Position numbers and translations under genes: made by a program
The notes under the pieces: generated by a model
What the model saw: the letters and a program-made list of their open reading frames with translations, nothing else
Told to the model about the DNA's origin: nothing
Databases searched by the model: none
In this document: positions 26,422-34,571 of the stretch, in pieces
How positions within the stretch are numbered: position 1 is the stretch's first letter
How the letters are laid out: the number at the start of each line of letters is the position of its first letter
NCBI GenBank assembly: GCA_900470775.1
Contig: UCBZ01000069.1
Coordinates: forward strand, 1-44,614
Source: Hyphomicrobiales bacterium
GTDB taxonomy: Bacteria > Pseudomonadota > Alphaproteobacteria > Rhizobiales > Beijerinckiaceae
Length of the DNA: 44,614 nt
Direction of reading: 5' to 3'

Positions 26422-27723
26422 ATGTCGTTTGCCTACCATGCCTTCGAAGCGGTTCACATGCTGCTCAGTCCCGCGAGGGGCATGTCGGATGCGATGCATC
26501 TGGCCTTCAGGAATCCGGCCAATCCGCTGAGCTATACACCGATGGGCCGCACCATCGCCGCCTCCTGCGAACTCTTCGAACGCACGACGCGACGTTATGG
26601 CAAGCCGGCCTTCGGGCTCTCGGAGACGACGATCAACGGCGTCAAGACTGCGGTCGAGGAGCGCGTCGTCTGGGAGCGCCCCTTTGGCAGGCTGGTCTAT
26701 TTCGACCGCAAGATCGAGGGACGTCGCAAGCCGCAGCCCAAGGTGTTGCTGGTCGCGCCGATGTCGGGGCATTACGCCACGCTGCTGCGCGGCACGGTCG
26801 AGGCTTTCCTGCCCGGCCATGAAGTCTACATCACCGACTGGACCGATGCCCGTGTCGTGCCGCTCTCGGCCGGACGCTTCGATCTCGACGATTATATCGA
26901 CTACGTCATCGCCATGCTGCAGATGCTGGGCCCGGAGACGCATGTCATGGCGGTCTGCCAGCCTGCCGTGCCGGTGCTTGCCGCCATCGCCCGCATGGAG
27001 GCCGATGCCGACCCCTGCGCGCCGCGCTCGATGACGCTGATGGGCGGGCCGATCGACACCCGCCGCTCGCCGACTGCCGTCAACAAGCTCGCCATGGACC
27101 GCGGCATCGACTGGTTCCGCAACAATTGCCTGACCAGCGTGCCATTCCCGTTGCAGGGCGCGTTCCGGAAGGTCTATCCGGGCTTCCTGCAACTCTCCGG
27201 CTTCATGGCGATGAATCTCGACCGCCATGTCACGGCCCATCACGACATGTTCAAGCACCTGATCCGGGGCGACGGCGATTCCGCCGAGAAGCATCGCGAC
27301 TTCTATGACGAATACCTGGCGGTAATGGACCTGACCGCCGAGTTCTATCTCCAGACGGTCGAGATCGTGTTCATCGAACACAGCCTTCCCAAGGGCACGA
27401 TGATGCATCGCGACAAGCCCGTCGACTGCACGGCGATCCGCCGTGTCGCGCTGATGACGGTCGAGGGCGAGAACGACGATATCTCGGGCGTCGGCCAGAC
27501 GCAGGCGGCCCATGATCTCTGCGCGAACATCCCCGACGACAAGCGCGTCCATTATCTCCAGAAAGGCGTCGGCCATTACGGCGTGTTCAACGGCTCGCGC
27601 TTCCGTTCCGAGATCGCCCCGCGCATCTCGGACTTCATGGTCAGCCTCGACATGGAGGCGGCCAAGAGCCGTCGCGAGACGAGCGCAACCGAGGCCCGCA
27701 AGGCGCTGAAGGTCGCAAGCTGA
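26422..27723 (+). CDS. phaZ: Intracellular polyhydroxybutyrate depolymerase
   Basis: This 433-residue cytoplasmic alpha/beta-hydrolase-like enzyme degrades native PHB granules. It has the nucleophile Cys179 in VMAVCQPAVP (the family uses Cys rather than Ser), a later acidic residue in the VEGENDDISG segment, and the catalytic His in GVGHYGVFNG near residue 383. MSFAYHAFEAVHMLLSP is a typical start. The ATG at 26422 was taken; another in-frame ATG at 26407 would add five residues. It stands alone downstream of a 222-bp divergent region shared with actS, and a palindromic element follows it. Confidence 0.93.
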   Translation: MSFAYHAFEAVHMLLSPARGMSDAMHLAFRNPANPLSYTPMGRTIAASCELFERTTRRYGKPAFGLSETTINGVKTAVEERVVWERPFGRLVYFDRKIEGRRKPQPKVLLVAPMSGHYATLLRGTVEAFLPGHEVYITDWTDARVVPLSAGRFDLDDYIDYVIAMLQMLGPETHVMAVCQPAVPVLAAIARMEADADPCAPRSMTLMGGPIDTRRSPTAVNKLAMDRGIDWFRNNCLTSVPFPLQGAFRKVYPGFLQLSGFMAMNLDRHVTAHHDMFKHLIRGDGDSAEKHRDFYDEYLAVMDLTAEFYLQTVEIVFIEHSLPKGTMMHRDKPVDCTAIRRVALMTVEGENDDISGVGQTQAAHDLCANIPDDKRVHYLQKGVGHYGVFNGSRFRSEIAPRISDFMVSLDMEAAKSRRETSATEARKALKVAS

Positions 27724-27772
27724 GGGAATGCGGCGGCTTAATCCGCCTCGCCATTATTCTCGGAACAACGCC

Positions 27773-27877
27773 GTCATCCTGGACAAGCCGCGCAGCGGCG
27801 CAACTCCGGGATCCATCGTAGGGCCATGCCCTGCCCTATGATGGATCCCGGGACGGCCTGCGGCCGCCCAGGATGAC
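27773..27877. repeat. REP-like palindromic intergenic element, copy 2
   Basis: The ends GTCATCCTGG (27773-27782) and CCAGGATGAC (27868-27877) form a perfect 10-bp inverted repeat. Inside, GGGATCCATCGTAGGG (27808-27823) pairs with 27834-27849 over 16 positions with one G-U, around a 10-nt loop. It shares CCGCGCAGCGGC and CCGGGATC with copy 1 at 576-674. It lies between the convergent phaZ and antiporter genes, where it could act as a bidirectional terminator. Confidence 0.7.
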
Positions 27878-27898
27878 AGCGCGTTTCAACGCAGCCGC

Positions 27899-29323
27899 CT
27901 ACCGGAAGAAGATCAGCGTCTGCAGCAGGAAGAGCGGGATCAGGATCGCGCCCGACCAGAGCATGTAGCCGAAGAAGCTTGGCATCGCGACCTTGCGGTC
28001 CTTGGCGATGGCGTAGACCATGAAGTTCGGTGCGTTCCCGATATAGCTGTTGGCGCCCATGAAGACTGCGCCGGCCGAGATCGCCGTCAGCGTCAGAGCG
28101 CCCGTCGTCATCAACTGCACGGCATCGCCCCCCGCCAGCTGGAAGAAGACGAGATAGGTCGGCGCGTTGTCGAGGAATGACGACAGGATGCCGGTCAGCC
28201 AGAAATAGGCGGCCGTATTGGCGCTGCCATCCGCATTGGTGACGAGCGCGACCAGCGAGGCGAAGGCGCCGTTCCGGCCCGCCTGGAGCATCGCCAGCAC
28301 CGGAATCATGCAGACGAAGATGCCGGCGAAGAGCTTGGCGACCTCCCTGATCGGACCCCAGCTGAACTCGTTGCCGGCGCGCACGGGGCCTGGCGTCAGC
28401 TTGAGCGAAATCCCGGCCAGCGCCAGCAGGATCACGTCGCGCACGAGGTTCTGCAGCTCGACCGGAATACCGTGCACGTCGAAGACGATACCCGGCTTCC
28501 AGCTCGCCGACATCAGGATGGCGAGGATGACGCCCCCCAACAGCGCGATATTGACCTTGCCGTAGAGCTTGATGGCGCGATCCGGCGTTGGATCCTTGAG
28601 CGGCGGGAGGCCGTCCTCCTTGCGGTAGAGCCAGCTGTCGAGCGCGAAGAACAGCCCGAGCAGCATGACGACGGCGAAGCTGGTTTCGGGCAGCAGATGC
28701 GTCGTCGTCCAGAAGAAGTCGACGCCGCGCAGGAAGCCGAGGAAGAGCGGCGGATCGCCCAGCGGCGTCAGCGAGCCGCCGATGTTCGAGACCAGGAAGA
28801 TGAAGAACACCACGACATGGACGTTGTGGCGGCGGGCGTCGTTGGCGCGCAGGACGGGGCGAATCATGATGATCGATGCGCCGGTCGTGCCGACGAAGCT
28901 CGCCAGCACGGTGCCGATCGCCAGCAGCACGGTGTTGGTCGCGGGCGTGCCGTGCAGATTGCCCATGATCAGGATGCCGCCTGCAATCGTGAACAGCGCG
29001 AAGAGCAGGATGATGAAGGGCACGTAGTCGAGCAGGCCGGTGTGCAGCAGCGCGCCCAGCGCCGGATCAAAGCCGCGAAACAGCACCAGCGGGACCAGCA
29101 CGAGCATGGCCCAGAAGGCCGCAAACTTGCCGTAGTTCAGCTCCCAGAGATGCGGGAACAGGACCGGCCCGAGCGCGATCGACAGCAGCATGCCGGCGAA
29201 GGGCAATGCCCATGCGACGCCGAGCGTCGCCCCGCCGATATCGCCGGCAGCGAACGCCGCGCTCGAGGCCAGACAGGCGGCGACGGCCGCGCCGATCCGC
29301 GTCAGAACGATTTTCAAAGCCAT
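27899..29323 (-). CDS. Na+/H+ antiporter of the ion-transporter (NhaD/CitMHS-like) superfamily
   Basis: This 474-residue protein has a cleavable or first-helix N-terminal segment (ending AAFAAG) and about eleven to twelve further helices. SNIGGSLTPLGDPPLFLGFL and GTTGASIIMIRPVL in the first half, and FLDNAPTYLVFF plus MGANSYIGNAPNFM in the second, are the paired re-entrant motifs of NhaD/ArsB-type transporters with conserved Asp and Asn. It probably exchanges Na+ for H+ at the inner membrane; citrate or other carboxylate transport is less likely. It is convergent with phaZ and divergent from the amidotransferase gene. Confidence 0.85.
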   Translation of the reverse strand: MALKIVLTRIGAAVAACLASSAAFAAGDIGGATLGVAWALPFAGMLLSIALGPVLFPHLWELNYGKFAAFWAMLVLVPLVLFRGFDPALGALLHTGLLDYVPFIILLFALFTIAGGILIMGNLHGTPATNTVLLAIGTVLASFVGTTGASIIMIRPVLRANDARRHNVHVVVFFIFLVSNIGGSLTPLGDPPLFLGFLRGVDFFWTTTHLLPETSFAVVMLLGLFFALDSWLYRKEDGLPPLKDPTPDRAIKLYGKVNIALLGGVILAILMSASWKPGIVFDVHGIPVELQNLVRDVILLALAGISLKLTPGPVRAGNEFSWGPIREVAKLFAGIFVCMIPVLAMLQAGRNGAFASLVALVTNADGSANTAAYFWLTGILSSFLDNAPTYLVFFQLAGGDAVQLMTTGALTLTAISAGAVFMGANSYIGNAPNFMVYAIAKDRKVAMPSFFGYMLWSGAILIPLFLLQTLIFFR

Positions 29324-29521
29324 TCCCCGCCCAATCCTTGCATGCGTGCCGCCATTTTCGGCGTGCGTGCCGCCAATCCCTTGCCAAGGACGGTTATACG
29401 ACGGCTATCGGGCTCGCAACCGCCGGACGTCCTGGCGGCTGACCGGCGTTGTGTCGTTGTTCATGATCCGAGAATAATCTTCTCCTTGCGGTATCCGCCG
29501 CGCCTGATTCGGACAGCGTGC

Positions 29522-30310
29522 ATGTGCCGTTTCCTTGCCTATTCCGGTGTCCCGGTCTTTCTCGAGGATCTCGTTGCCGCGCCCTGCCATTCGCTGATCC
29601 ACCAGTCGCTTCATGCGACGGAGGCCAAGACGGGGACCAATGGCGACGGCTTTGGCGTCGGCTGGTATGGCGACCGGTCGGAGCCCGGCCAGTATCGCGA
29701 GGTCCGTCCCGCCTGGTCCGACGAGAACCTTTTGTCGATCGCACGGCAGGTCCGCTCGCATCTGTTCTTCGCCCATGTCAGGGCTGCGACGGGAACCGCT
29801 ACGACGCGGGCCAATTGCCACCCCTTCGCCCATGGCCGGCATCTCTTCATGCATAACGGCCAGATCGGTGGCTACGGCCTGATCCGGCGCAGGCTTGAGG
29901 CCCTGATCCCGGACTCGCTCTATTCCGCACGGGTCGGCACGACGGATTCGGAAGCCCTTTTCCTGCTCGCCTTGGCGCGCATCGAAAGCGGGTTTGCGCC
30001 GGGCGCGGCGCTGGCGGCCGCTCTCGGCGACGCGCTCGACCTGATGCGCCAGTCCGGCATTCGCGAGCCGCTGCGCTGCGCCGCCGCGATTGCCGATGGC
30101 GACACGATCCATGCGGTGCGCTGGTCCTCGGATGCGCGGCCGCCGAGCCTTTATCTGTGCGATCGCGGCGACAGCGTCGTCGTCGCCTCCGAGCCGGTGG
30201 ATGCCTCGCGCGACTGCTGGCAGGCCCTGCCCTGCAACACGCTGGTCAGCATTCGCGCCGGCACAGTGGCGCTGACGCCCTTCGAGGTCGGGCTGGGACA
30301 GGCGGCTTGA
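29522..30310 (+). CDS. Class II glutamine amidotransferase (YafJ-like)
   Basis: This 262-residue protein starts MCRFLAYSG, so after Met removal Cys2 is the N-terminal nucleophile of class II (Ntn) amidotransferases. FFAHVRAATG and CHPFAHGRHLFMHNGQIGG are the glutamine-binding and oxyanion segments, followed by TTDSEALFLLAL. Proteins with this single domain (YafJ) hydrolyse glutamine, but the acceptor is unknown; related EgtC acts on gamma-glutamyl bonds. The long upstream open frame reads antisense to the antiporter and is not used. It stands alone. Confidence 0.88.
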   Translation: MCRFLAYSGVPVFLEDLVAAPCHSLIHQSLHATEAKTGTNGDGFGVGWYGDRSEPGQYREVRPAWSDENLLSIARQVRSHLFFAHVRAATGTATTRANCHPFAHGRHLFMHNGQIGGYGLIRRRLEALIPDSLYSARVGTTDSEALFLLALARIESGFAPGAALAAALGDALDLMRQSGIREPLRCAAAIADGDTIHAVRWSSDARPPSLYLCDRGDSVVVASEPVDASRDCWQALPCNTLVSIRAGTVALTPFEVGLGQAA

Positions 30311-30480
30311 CGCGGGATCGCAGAAATATTTGCGGTATTGCGTGAACCTGCCGGTGGGCCAAAACGACAAATGAACGAGTCACAAGCCTCGTGGCTCACC
30401 TCGCCGCCCTGGTCTTCACACCTCCCAAAGGCTACCGGGGCGGCGATATCCCGTCTGGCGCCGCAGCCGACGCGCAACCG

Positions 30481-30828
30481 TCAGACTGGCGACAGCACGA
30501 GATTCAGCGACCATTCCAGCGACGTGGTCTGCGGGCCGAGCTTCAGGCATGTCTCCGCGATGGCGCGCCATTCGTCGGGATTGCGATCCCCGCCTGCCGC
30601 TTCGAACTTGGGGAGGAGTTCGGCGTCGGTGAGCGGTTCGGCCGGATCGCCACGAGCGGCGGTGACATCCGAGACGAACTGGTCGCCCGCCAGTGTCGTG
30701 ATCCGCACAACCGCCAGCCTGCGCTGTGGGAATGCCGCGGAGAGGTCCGCCCGTTCCTGCAAGGTGATCCGTCCGAGCATGGTTGCCATGGCAGGATCGG
30801 CCAGACCTCCGGGGTCAGCCCCTAGCCG
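30481..30828 (-). pseudogene. C-terminal remnant of an MmgE/PrpD-family protein
   Basis: About 115 residues ending at 30481 match the C-terminal domain pattern of the MmgE/PrpD family (2-methylcitrate dehydratase/cis-aconitate decarboxylase-like). Visible are MATMLGRITL, RRLAVVRITTLAGDQF, then ARGDPAEPLTDAELLPKFEAAGG, the typical 'KGDPxxPLTxxELxxKF' signature. The family is about 450 residues. The N-terminal three quarters are missing: the frame upstream to 30912 has no resemblance to the family and no start with a ribosome-binding site. It is therefore a truncated, nonfunctional piece at the border between core chromosome and island. Confidence 0.65.
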
Positions 30829-30952
30829 TCCGACCGCCTCCAGGCCTCCGAAGTCCCGCCTGTCCCGGGGGGAACAGCGCCGTGGTCGAAGCTTGCCTAT
30901 TCCTGATCGCAACGGGGCGGCGCTGGGCTCCCTGTCTCATCGGGAGGCAATC

Positions 30953-31420
30953 ATGGCTAAGGTTATCGGTTCGGGCGATTCCTGCATGTTCGTGGTCGAA
31001 ATGGGCGTCGGCCCCGGCCGGGCCAACAACCGCGACGACGTCGCGCTGGTCCAGTATTTCCTGAACCTGTGGTTCGCCCATCCGGACAATGCCGGGGCGC
31101 GTGCAAAGGCCGGAGCCTCGCTGAAAGTCGACGGCCTGATCGGCCCCAAGACCAACGGCCGGATCAAGGCCTTCCAGAGCTACATGAAGGCCAATGGCCG
31201 CGCCCTCCTCGCCGATGGCTGCATCGACAGGATGCGGGACGAAATGATCATGATCGGCGACGACAGTGGATCGGTCTATGCAATCTTCTGCCTCAACGTC
31301 GAGATCATGCAACTCTATGTGCAGGATCTGGTGAATCTGCGCCGTCGCGCGGACTATCCGAACCGGCTGGAGCCGATGCTGATGAAATATGTCGCCGGCC
31401 TGTTCGAGGACGCGGCATGA
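30953..31420 (+). CDS. Small protein with a peptidoglycan-binding-like motif
   Basis: This 155-residue protein has no signal peptide. Its centre carries a PG_binding_1-like signature (LKVDGLIGPKTNGRIKAFQ; compare VDGxxGPxTxxAIxxFQ), preceded by NNRDDVALVQYFLNLW, which matches the first helix of that domain. The C-terminal 60 residues are not recognised. GGGAGG lies 8 bp before the ATG at 30953. Proteins like this occur as stand-alone small proteins or beside phage lysins. The role is unknown. Confidence 0.65.
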   Translation: MAKVIGSGDSCMFVVEMGVGPGRANNRDDVALVQYFLNLWFAHPDNAGARAKAGASLKVDGLIGPKTNGRIKAFQSYMKANGRALLADGCIDRMRDEMIMIGDDSGSVYAIFCLNVEIMQLYVQDLVNLRRRADYPNRLEPMLMKYVAGLFEDAA

Positions 31421-31746
31421 GGGCGGGTCGAGCGGCTCTTCCGTGAAGCGGCAGGCGCCGTCCAGAAAAGCAAAGGGCGCCTCGAGGCGCCCTGCATAAC
31501 CAACTGAATTGCTGAGGGAGGAGATGGTGGAGCCAGGCGGAACCGCGTATTCAAGGCAATAGACTGAGTTTTCTATGGTTTTTCTACTGCGGTTTCCGTA
31601 AAGGCCAACAAAAGGGCCAACGTTTCGCTGCGATGCCCGGCGGATTTCGGCGAATGTCAGCGCCAGTCAAGATTGCCAATATGTCGCACCTGACACGGAC
31701 GGGCGGGCTCGATCGCCTGGGGTCTTCATCTCCCGCCGGACGCGCC
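31421..31746. other. Intergenic junction with hairpin and tRNA-end scar
   Basis: This 326-bp gap has no gene. It contains a perfect 18-bp palindrome, GGGCGCCTCGAGGCGCCC (31475-31492), without a T-run, and the tRNA 3'-end-like piece at 31525-31540. Two GGCCAAC repeats, AAAGGCCAAC and AAAGGGCCAAC, lie near 31600-31620. The gene types change from chromosomal to island-like across this gap. Confidence 0.5.
31525..31540 (-). repeat. tRNA 3'-end-like fragment, candidate attachment-site scar
   Basis: On the reverse strand the sequence reads CCGCCTGGCTCCACCA. This equals a T-stem 3' half, a 7-nt acceptor strand, discriminator A and CCA of a tRNA (Ala-like). The preceding bases give a T-arm with a shortened loop, and no tRNA body follows. 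Integrative elements often leave such pieces. A tyrosine integrase gene was not found in the window. Confidence 0.5.
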
Positions 31747-32421
31747 TCAGCCTGGCTCTTTGTCCGCCGGGTCTACGGACATCAAGCCACCCAAGATCGT
31801 TCCCAAAGGTTTGATGGGCGGGGACGCGGGGCGCGGCTGGAATGTCACGGCATTTCGCTCTTCATCTGGATCGAACCCGGCTCGTTTTATCGCGCCAAAG
31901 ATGCGGTCTTCAATCCATTGCGCAGCCTCATGGAGGACTTTGATGGAATCCCGTCCTTCGAAAGGCCCGCCTTTCATCAGCAGCACAGGACGCCCCCCAT
32001 CTGGAACCAGGAGAAGCGGAACGCTCCCGACGCGTACCGTTCCGTCCTCCCTCATCCACGCTTCATAGGCCCGCCATTGATATTCATGGAGAAGCTTGTC
32101 GCGCTCCCAACGAAGGAACTCCCAGAAGATTGCGTGTCGATCGGGCTGCCTACCGATTTCGTTCCATTCGACAGTGAGTTCGGCTCTTATGCGAGGCTCG
32201 ATGCACGATTTCCTATCGGCCTTGAAAAGATCGATAGAGCTTCGCAAGACGGCACAGGTGCCTACCCACAGGATGCGCCAGCCTGCTAGGGTAGCCTGGG
32301 ATTGCTGAATGTGCTGCTCAAGATCACGAATACCGCTCCGCCCGTCCAAAAACGCACGGTAGGACGACAAGAAATATTTCACGGGCAGATAAATTTCATT
32401 GTACTTGATGGGCAGAGTCAT
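31747..32421 (-). CDS. Hypothetical protein
   Basis: This 224-residue, soluble-looking protein resembles no family I can name. It starts MTLPIKYNEIYLPVKYFL, is rich in Trp and Arg, and has a conserved-looking middle WEFLRWERDKLLHEYQW. The C-terminal 40 residues are Pro/Gly-rich and probably disordered. The codon use is less biased to GC3 than the core genes left of 30 kb. It lies 37 bp from the YedK gene on the same strand and may be co-transcribed. It could be phage- or island-derived. Confidence 0.55.
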   Translation of the reverse strand: MTLPIKYNEIYLPVKYFLSSYRAFLDGRSGIRDLEQHIQQSQATLAGWRILWVGTCAVLRSSIDLFKADRKSCIEPRIRAELTVEWNEIGRQPDRHAIFWEFLRWERDKLLHEYQWRAYEAWMREDGTVRVGSVPLLLVPDGGRPVLLMKGGPFEGRDSIKVLHEAAQWIEDRIFGAIKRAGFDPDEERNAVTFQPRPASPPIKPLGTILGGLMSVDPADKEPG

Positions 32422-32458
32422 TTTGCTCTAGCTCAGCTTTCGGCGGCGGCCAGGCCTG

Positions 32459-33127
32459 TTAAACGACAGGTAGAACCGTTGTCGGATCGTCATCGCCTTG
32501 CCCGGTCTTGTTGACCTGCGTCGAGACGATCCATTCCTGAAGCTGCGGCGGCGTCTGGCGCAGGATGTCCTTCCCTGCCTCACCGCTCAGCCAGGACGGA
32601 AACTGCTCGGGCCGCAGGAACGACGGCATCCGGTCGTGGTACTTCGCCGTCCACTCGTCGGCAGCGCGAACAACCATCGTGCAGCTCGTGACGACCTCGC
32701 GCTCGCGGCTGCGCCACTGGTCCCATAGTCCGGCAATGCCCAACAGCCCACCATCGGCCGCGCTGAAGTAGTGCGGGATGCGCGCTGTCTTCGGTCCCGT
32801 CCATTCGAAGAACCCGGATGCAGGAACGATGCAGCGTCGGCGTTTGAAGGAGTCGCGGAACATCGCGCTGGTATCGACGCCCTCCACCCTTGCGTTGAAG
32901 GTTGAGGGCACCTCCCGGAGCGCTTTCTTCCACCACGCAGGCACGAGCCACCATCTGGCGCTGATCAGCTCACGGCCCTCTTCACCCGGAACAATGATGT
33001 CCACATTGGTCGTCGGCGCAATGTTGTAGCGAGGCTGGAGATTGCCGCGCCCTGGCGCCAGCGTTAGCGGCTCGCTGAAGGCGTGGATCTGCTGCCAGGT
33101 GTAGTGCTGGGAGAAGCGACCGCACAT
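32459..33127 (-). CDS. yedK: SOS-response-associated peptidase / abasic-site DNA-protein crosslinker (HMCES/YedK)
   Basis: This 222-residue SRAP-domain protein starts MCGRFSQHYT. Cys2 becomes the N-terminal nucleophile that crosslinks to abasic sites in single-stranded DNA. The other active-site residues are present: Asn35 (RYNIAPTT), Glu108 (SGFFEW) and His164 (YHDRMPSF). The ATG at 33127 was chosen because Met-Cys must be N-terminal; the frame upstream is not coding. No clear LexA site (GTTC-N7-GTTC) was seen before it. Copies on islands and phages are common. Confidence 0.92.
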   Translation of the reverse strand: MCGRFSQHYTWQQIHAFSEPLTLAPGRGNLQPRYNIAPTTNVDIIVPGEEGRELISARWWLVPAWWKKALREVPSTFNARVEGVDTSAMFRDSFKRRRCIVPASGFFEWTGPKTARIPHYFSAADGGLLGIAGLWDQWRSREREVVTSCTMVVRAADEWTAKYHDRMPSFLRPEQFPSWLSGEAGKDILRQTPPQLQEWIVSTQVNKTGQGDDDPTTVLPVV

Positions 33128-33292
33128 ACTCAGGTCTCCAGATGCCATAGGCCGCTCGACCCATGGCAAGCAACGTAGCTCGTTCGAAGCCATGGAGTGG
33201 CCTCCACGCGCACTCGCAGAGTCCTCTTGAGCGAGGTATTTGCGCTCCCCTTACGCTATGGCATGATCGATTGAAGCTGGGGAGGCCCGCAC

Positions 33293-33862
33293 ATGCCTGG
33301 AGAACCTGTCGATAAAACGATCATGCCCTTGGATGAGGTTCGGAAATTTCTGACCGAAAACGTTAGCGGGGCTAGAAGCTGGTATGAATGGCAAACTGAT
33401 GTTTATGAGAAAAAACTTAATAGATCTAGGTTCTTAGGTATATTTTTTGGATTTTTGGCGACGATATTAGCAGCCTTTCCATTGGTAATTATTGGCGCTC
33501 AAGAAAATATACAAATTAGCGAGTCTTTTCGTTGGCTTATCGTAATTTTATCTTCTTCTGCGACCTTGGTGACGGGAACATTGCAGCCTTATTACTACCA
33601 GATCGTAAGAAAACGGGAAGCTGGCCGAGTTCAACTGGTGGCACTCGATCAAGCGGAAACTGCGTTCCTGTCACGCATTCCCTTATCTGAGAAGGAAAGG
33701 ACCGACAGGTTGACAGGCATCATCAACCGAGTGGCGCAGATTGAAAATGAGTACGGGCATGAGGTCGGCGCACCATCGGGAGTTGAATTCGCACCGGCTG
33801 CTCGGCCGCCTAAGCGCGCGGTACTGCCGAAGGCTGAAGCAAACAGCCGCGTCGCGGATTAG
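33293..33862 (+). CDS. DUF4231/SLATT-like two-transmembrane protein
   Basis: This 189-residue protein has a cytoplasmic N-terminal helix (ARSWYEWQTDVYEKKLNRS), two close membrane helices (about 46-68 and 80-100), and a C-terminal charged helix. The layout WxxWxxDxxEKKxxRxRF followed by two TMs is that of DUF4231/SLATT proteins. SLATT proteins are known as pore-like effectors of SMODS/SLOG nucleotide-signalling defence loci. The first 350 bp are clearly AT-richer than the surroundings, with AAA, ATA and TTA codons rare elsewhere here, which suggests recent transfer. No SMODS, SLOG or cyclase gene is next to it. Its role is therefore only suggested. Confidence 0.6.
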   Translation: MPGEPVDKTIMPLDEVRKFLTENVSGARSWYEWQTDVYEKKLNRSRFLGIFFGFLATILAAFPLVIIGAQENIQISESFRWLIVILSSSATLVTGTLQPYYYQIVRKREAGRVQLVALDQAETAFLSRIPLSEKERTDRLTGIINRVAQIENEYGHEVGAPSGVEFAPAARPPKRAVLPKAEANSRVAD

Positions 33863-34072
33863 GCGCAGCGTCCGACGAGACCATGACGAGTAGCAAGAGC
33901 GCATGCGCCGGCGCATCGGCGTGCCCTTGCTCCAGCCGCTGCGGCGGTAGATCCGGACCTTGAAGCGCTGCTCCAAGCGCCCGTCCATGATCCGAAGTTC
34001 TCCCATGGGAAACCAAAGGCCGAGAGCGTCCGGGAAAGTCTGACCTCGCTGCCTCCATCGCGCCCCGCTCAT
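33683..34072 (-). CDS. Possible small island protein, 3' end doubtful
   Basis: A frame starting at an ATG at 34072 overlaps the stop of the upstream gene by 4 bp (ATGA), the same coupling seen for the next two genes. The first 70 residues (MSGARWRQRGQTFPDALGLW, RIYRRSGW) look protein-like. The remainder runs antisense into the SLATT-like gene and is probably not native. The gene may have lost its 3' end when the SLATT-like gene arrived. Confidence 0.3.
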   Translation of the reverse strand: MSGARWRQRGQTFPDALGLWFPMGELRIMDGRLEQRFKVRIYRRSGWSKGTPMRRRMRSCYSSWSRRTLRLIRDAAVCFSLRQYRALRRPSSRCEFNSRWCADLMPVLIFNLRHSVDDACQPVGPFLLR

Positions 34073-34410
34073 GGTAGGCCGTGCCCGACCGACATTTGCT
34101 CGTCATGGCCGGCATAGTCGCCAAGGCAGTTGTCGCTTTCCTCGCCATCTTCGCCAAGGGGATCGAGATGAAAGCCGGCGCCGTATGTCTCGATCGCGGT
34201 TTGCTCACGGTCCGGCTCCCCGTCCAAGCGGTCCAGCGCGTCGATTAGCCCAGCGATGACGGCCTCGATGCGACGGCGAGCATGGAAGTTGATCGTGGGT
34301 GACTGAGCCAGCCGGCGATTGCTGGCCAGCACGTGCGCCAGGCGCTCGCCCACGGCGGCGAGCAAAGCCGGATCGGGGCGGGCGATGACCGGATCGAATG
34401 CGAGGCTCAT
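34069..34410 (-). CDS. Hypothetical small phage/island protein
   Basis: This 113-residue acidic protein starts MSLAFDPVIARPDPALLAAVGERLAHVLASNRRLA and has an Asp/Glu-rich C-terminus. It is predicted helical and soluble. Its start overlaps the stop of the gene upstream by 4 bp (ATGA), and its own stop overlaps the next start the same way. The cascade of short coupled genes is typical of phage early or packaging regions. No function is recognised. Confidence 0.5.
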   Translation of the reverse strand: MSLAFDPVIARPDPALLAAVGERLAHVLASNRRLAQSPTINFHARRRIEAVIAGLIDALDRLDGEPDREQTAIETYGAGFHLDPLGEDGEESDNCLGDYAGHDEQMSVGHGLP

Positions 34411-34571
34411 GAGCGGCGCTTTCCTGGCTGGCCGATGATGAGAGTCCCATCGCGGAAGATGACGGGGGCGTGCCCGTAGAAGGCGAAGGTGGGGAGGGTG
34501 ACGAGCCGAGTGGAGCGGATGCGCTTAGGCGTTTCGCGGCCGGGACGCCTTGAGGCGCGAGCAGCGCTCAT
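34407..34571 (-). CDS. Hypothetical 54-residue basic protein
   Basis: This 54-residue protein reads MSAARASRRPGRETPKRIR and then a compact TLPTFAFYGHAPVIFRDGTLIIGQPGKRRS. It is coupled on both sides by ATGA overlaps (34568-34571 upstream, 34407-34410 downstream). The basic N-terminus and short beta-rich C-terminus are consistent with a small nucleic-acid-associated protein, but nothing is recognised. Confidence 0.4.
   Translation of the reverse strand: MSAARASRRPGRETPKRIRSTRLVTLPTFAFYGHAPVIFRDGTLIIGQPGKRRS

Noticed and set aside
28472..29521. Long upstream extension of the amidotransferase frame
   Set aside because: It reads antisense to the antiporter; the Cys2 nucleophile requires the start at 29522.
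31475..31492. Perfect 18-bp palindrome as a Rho-independent terminator
   Set aside because: No T-run of useful length follows on either strand; it may still be a weak structure at the 31420 gene end.
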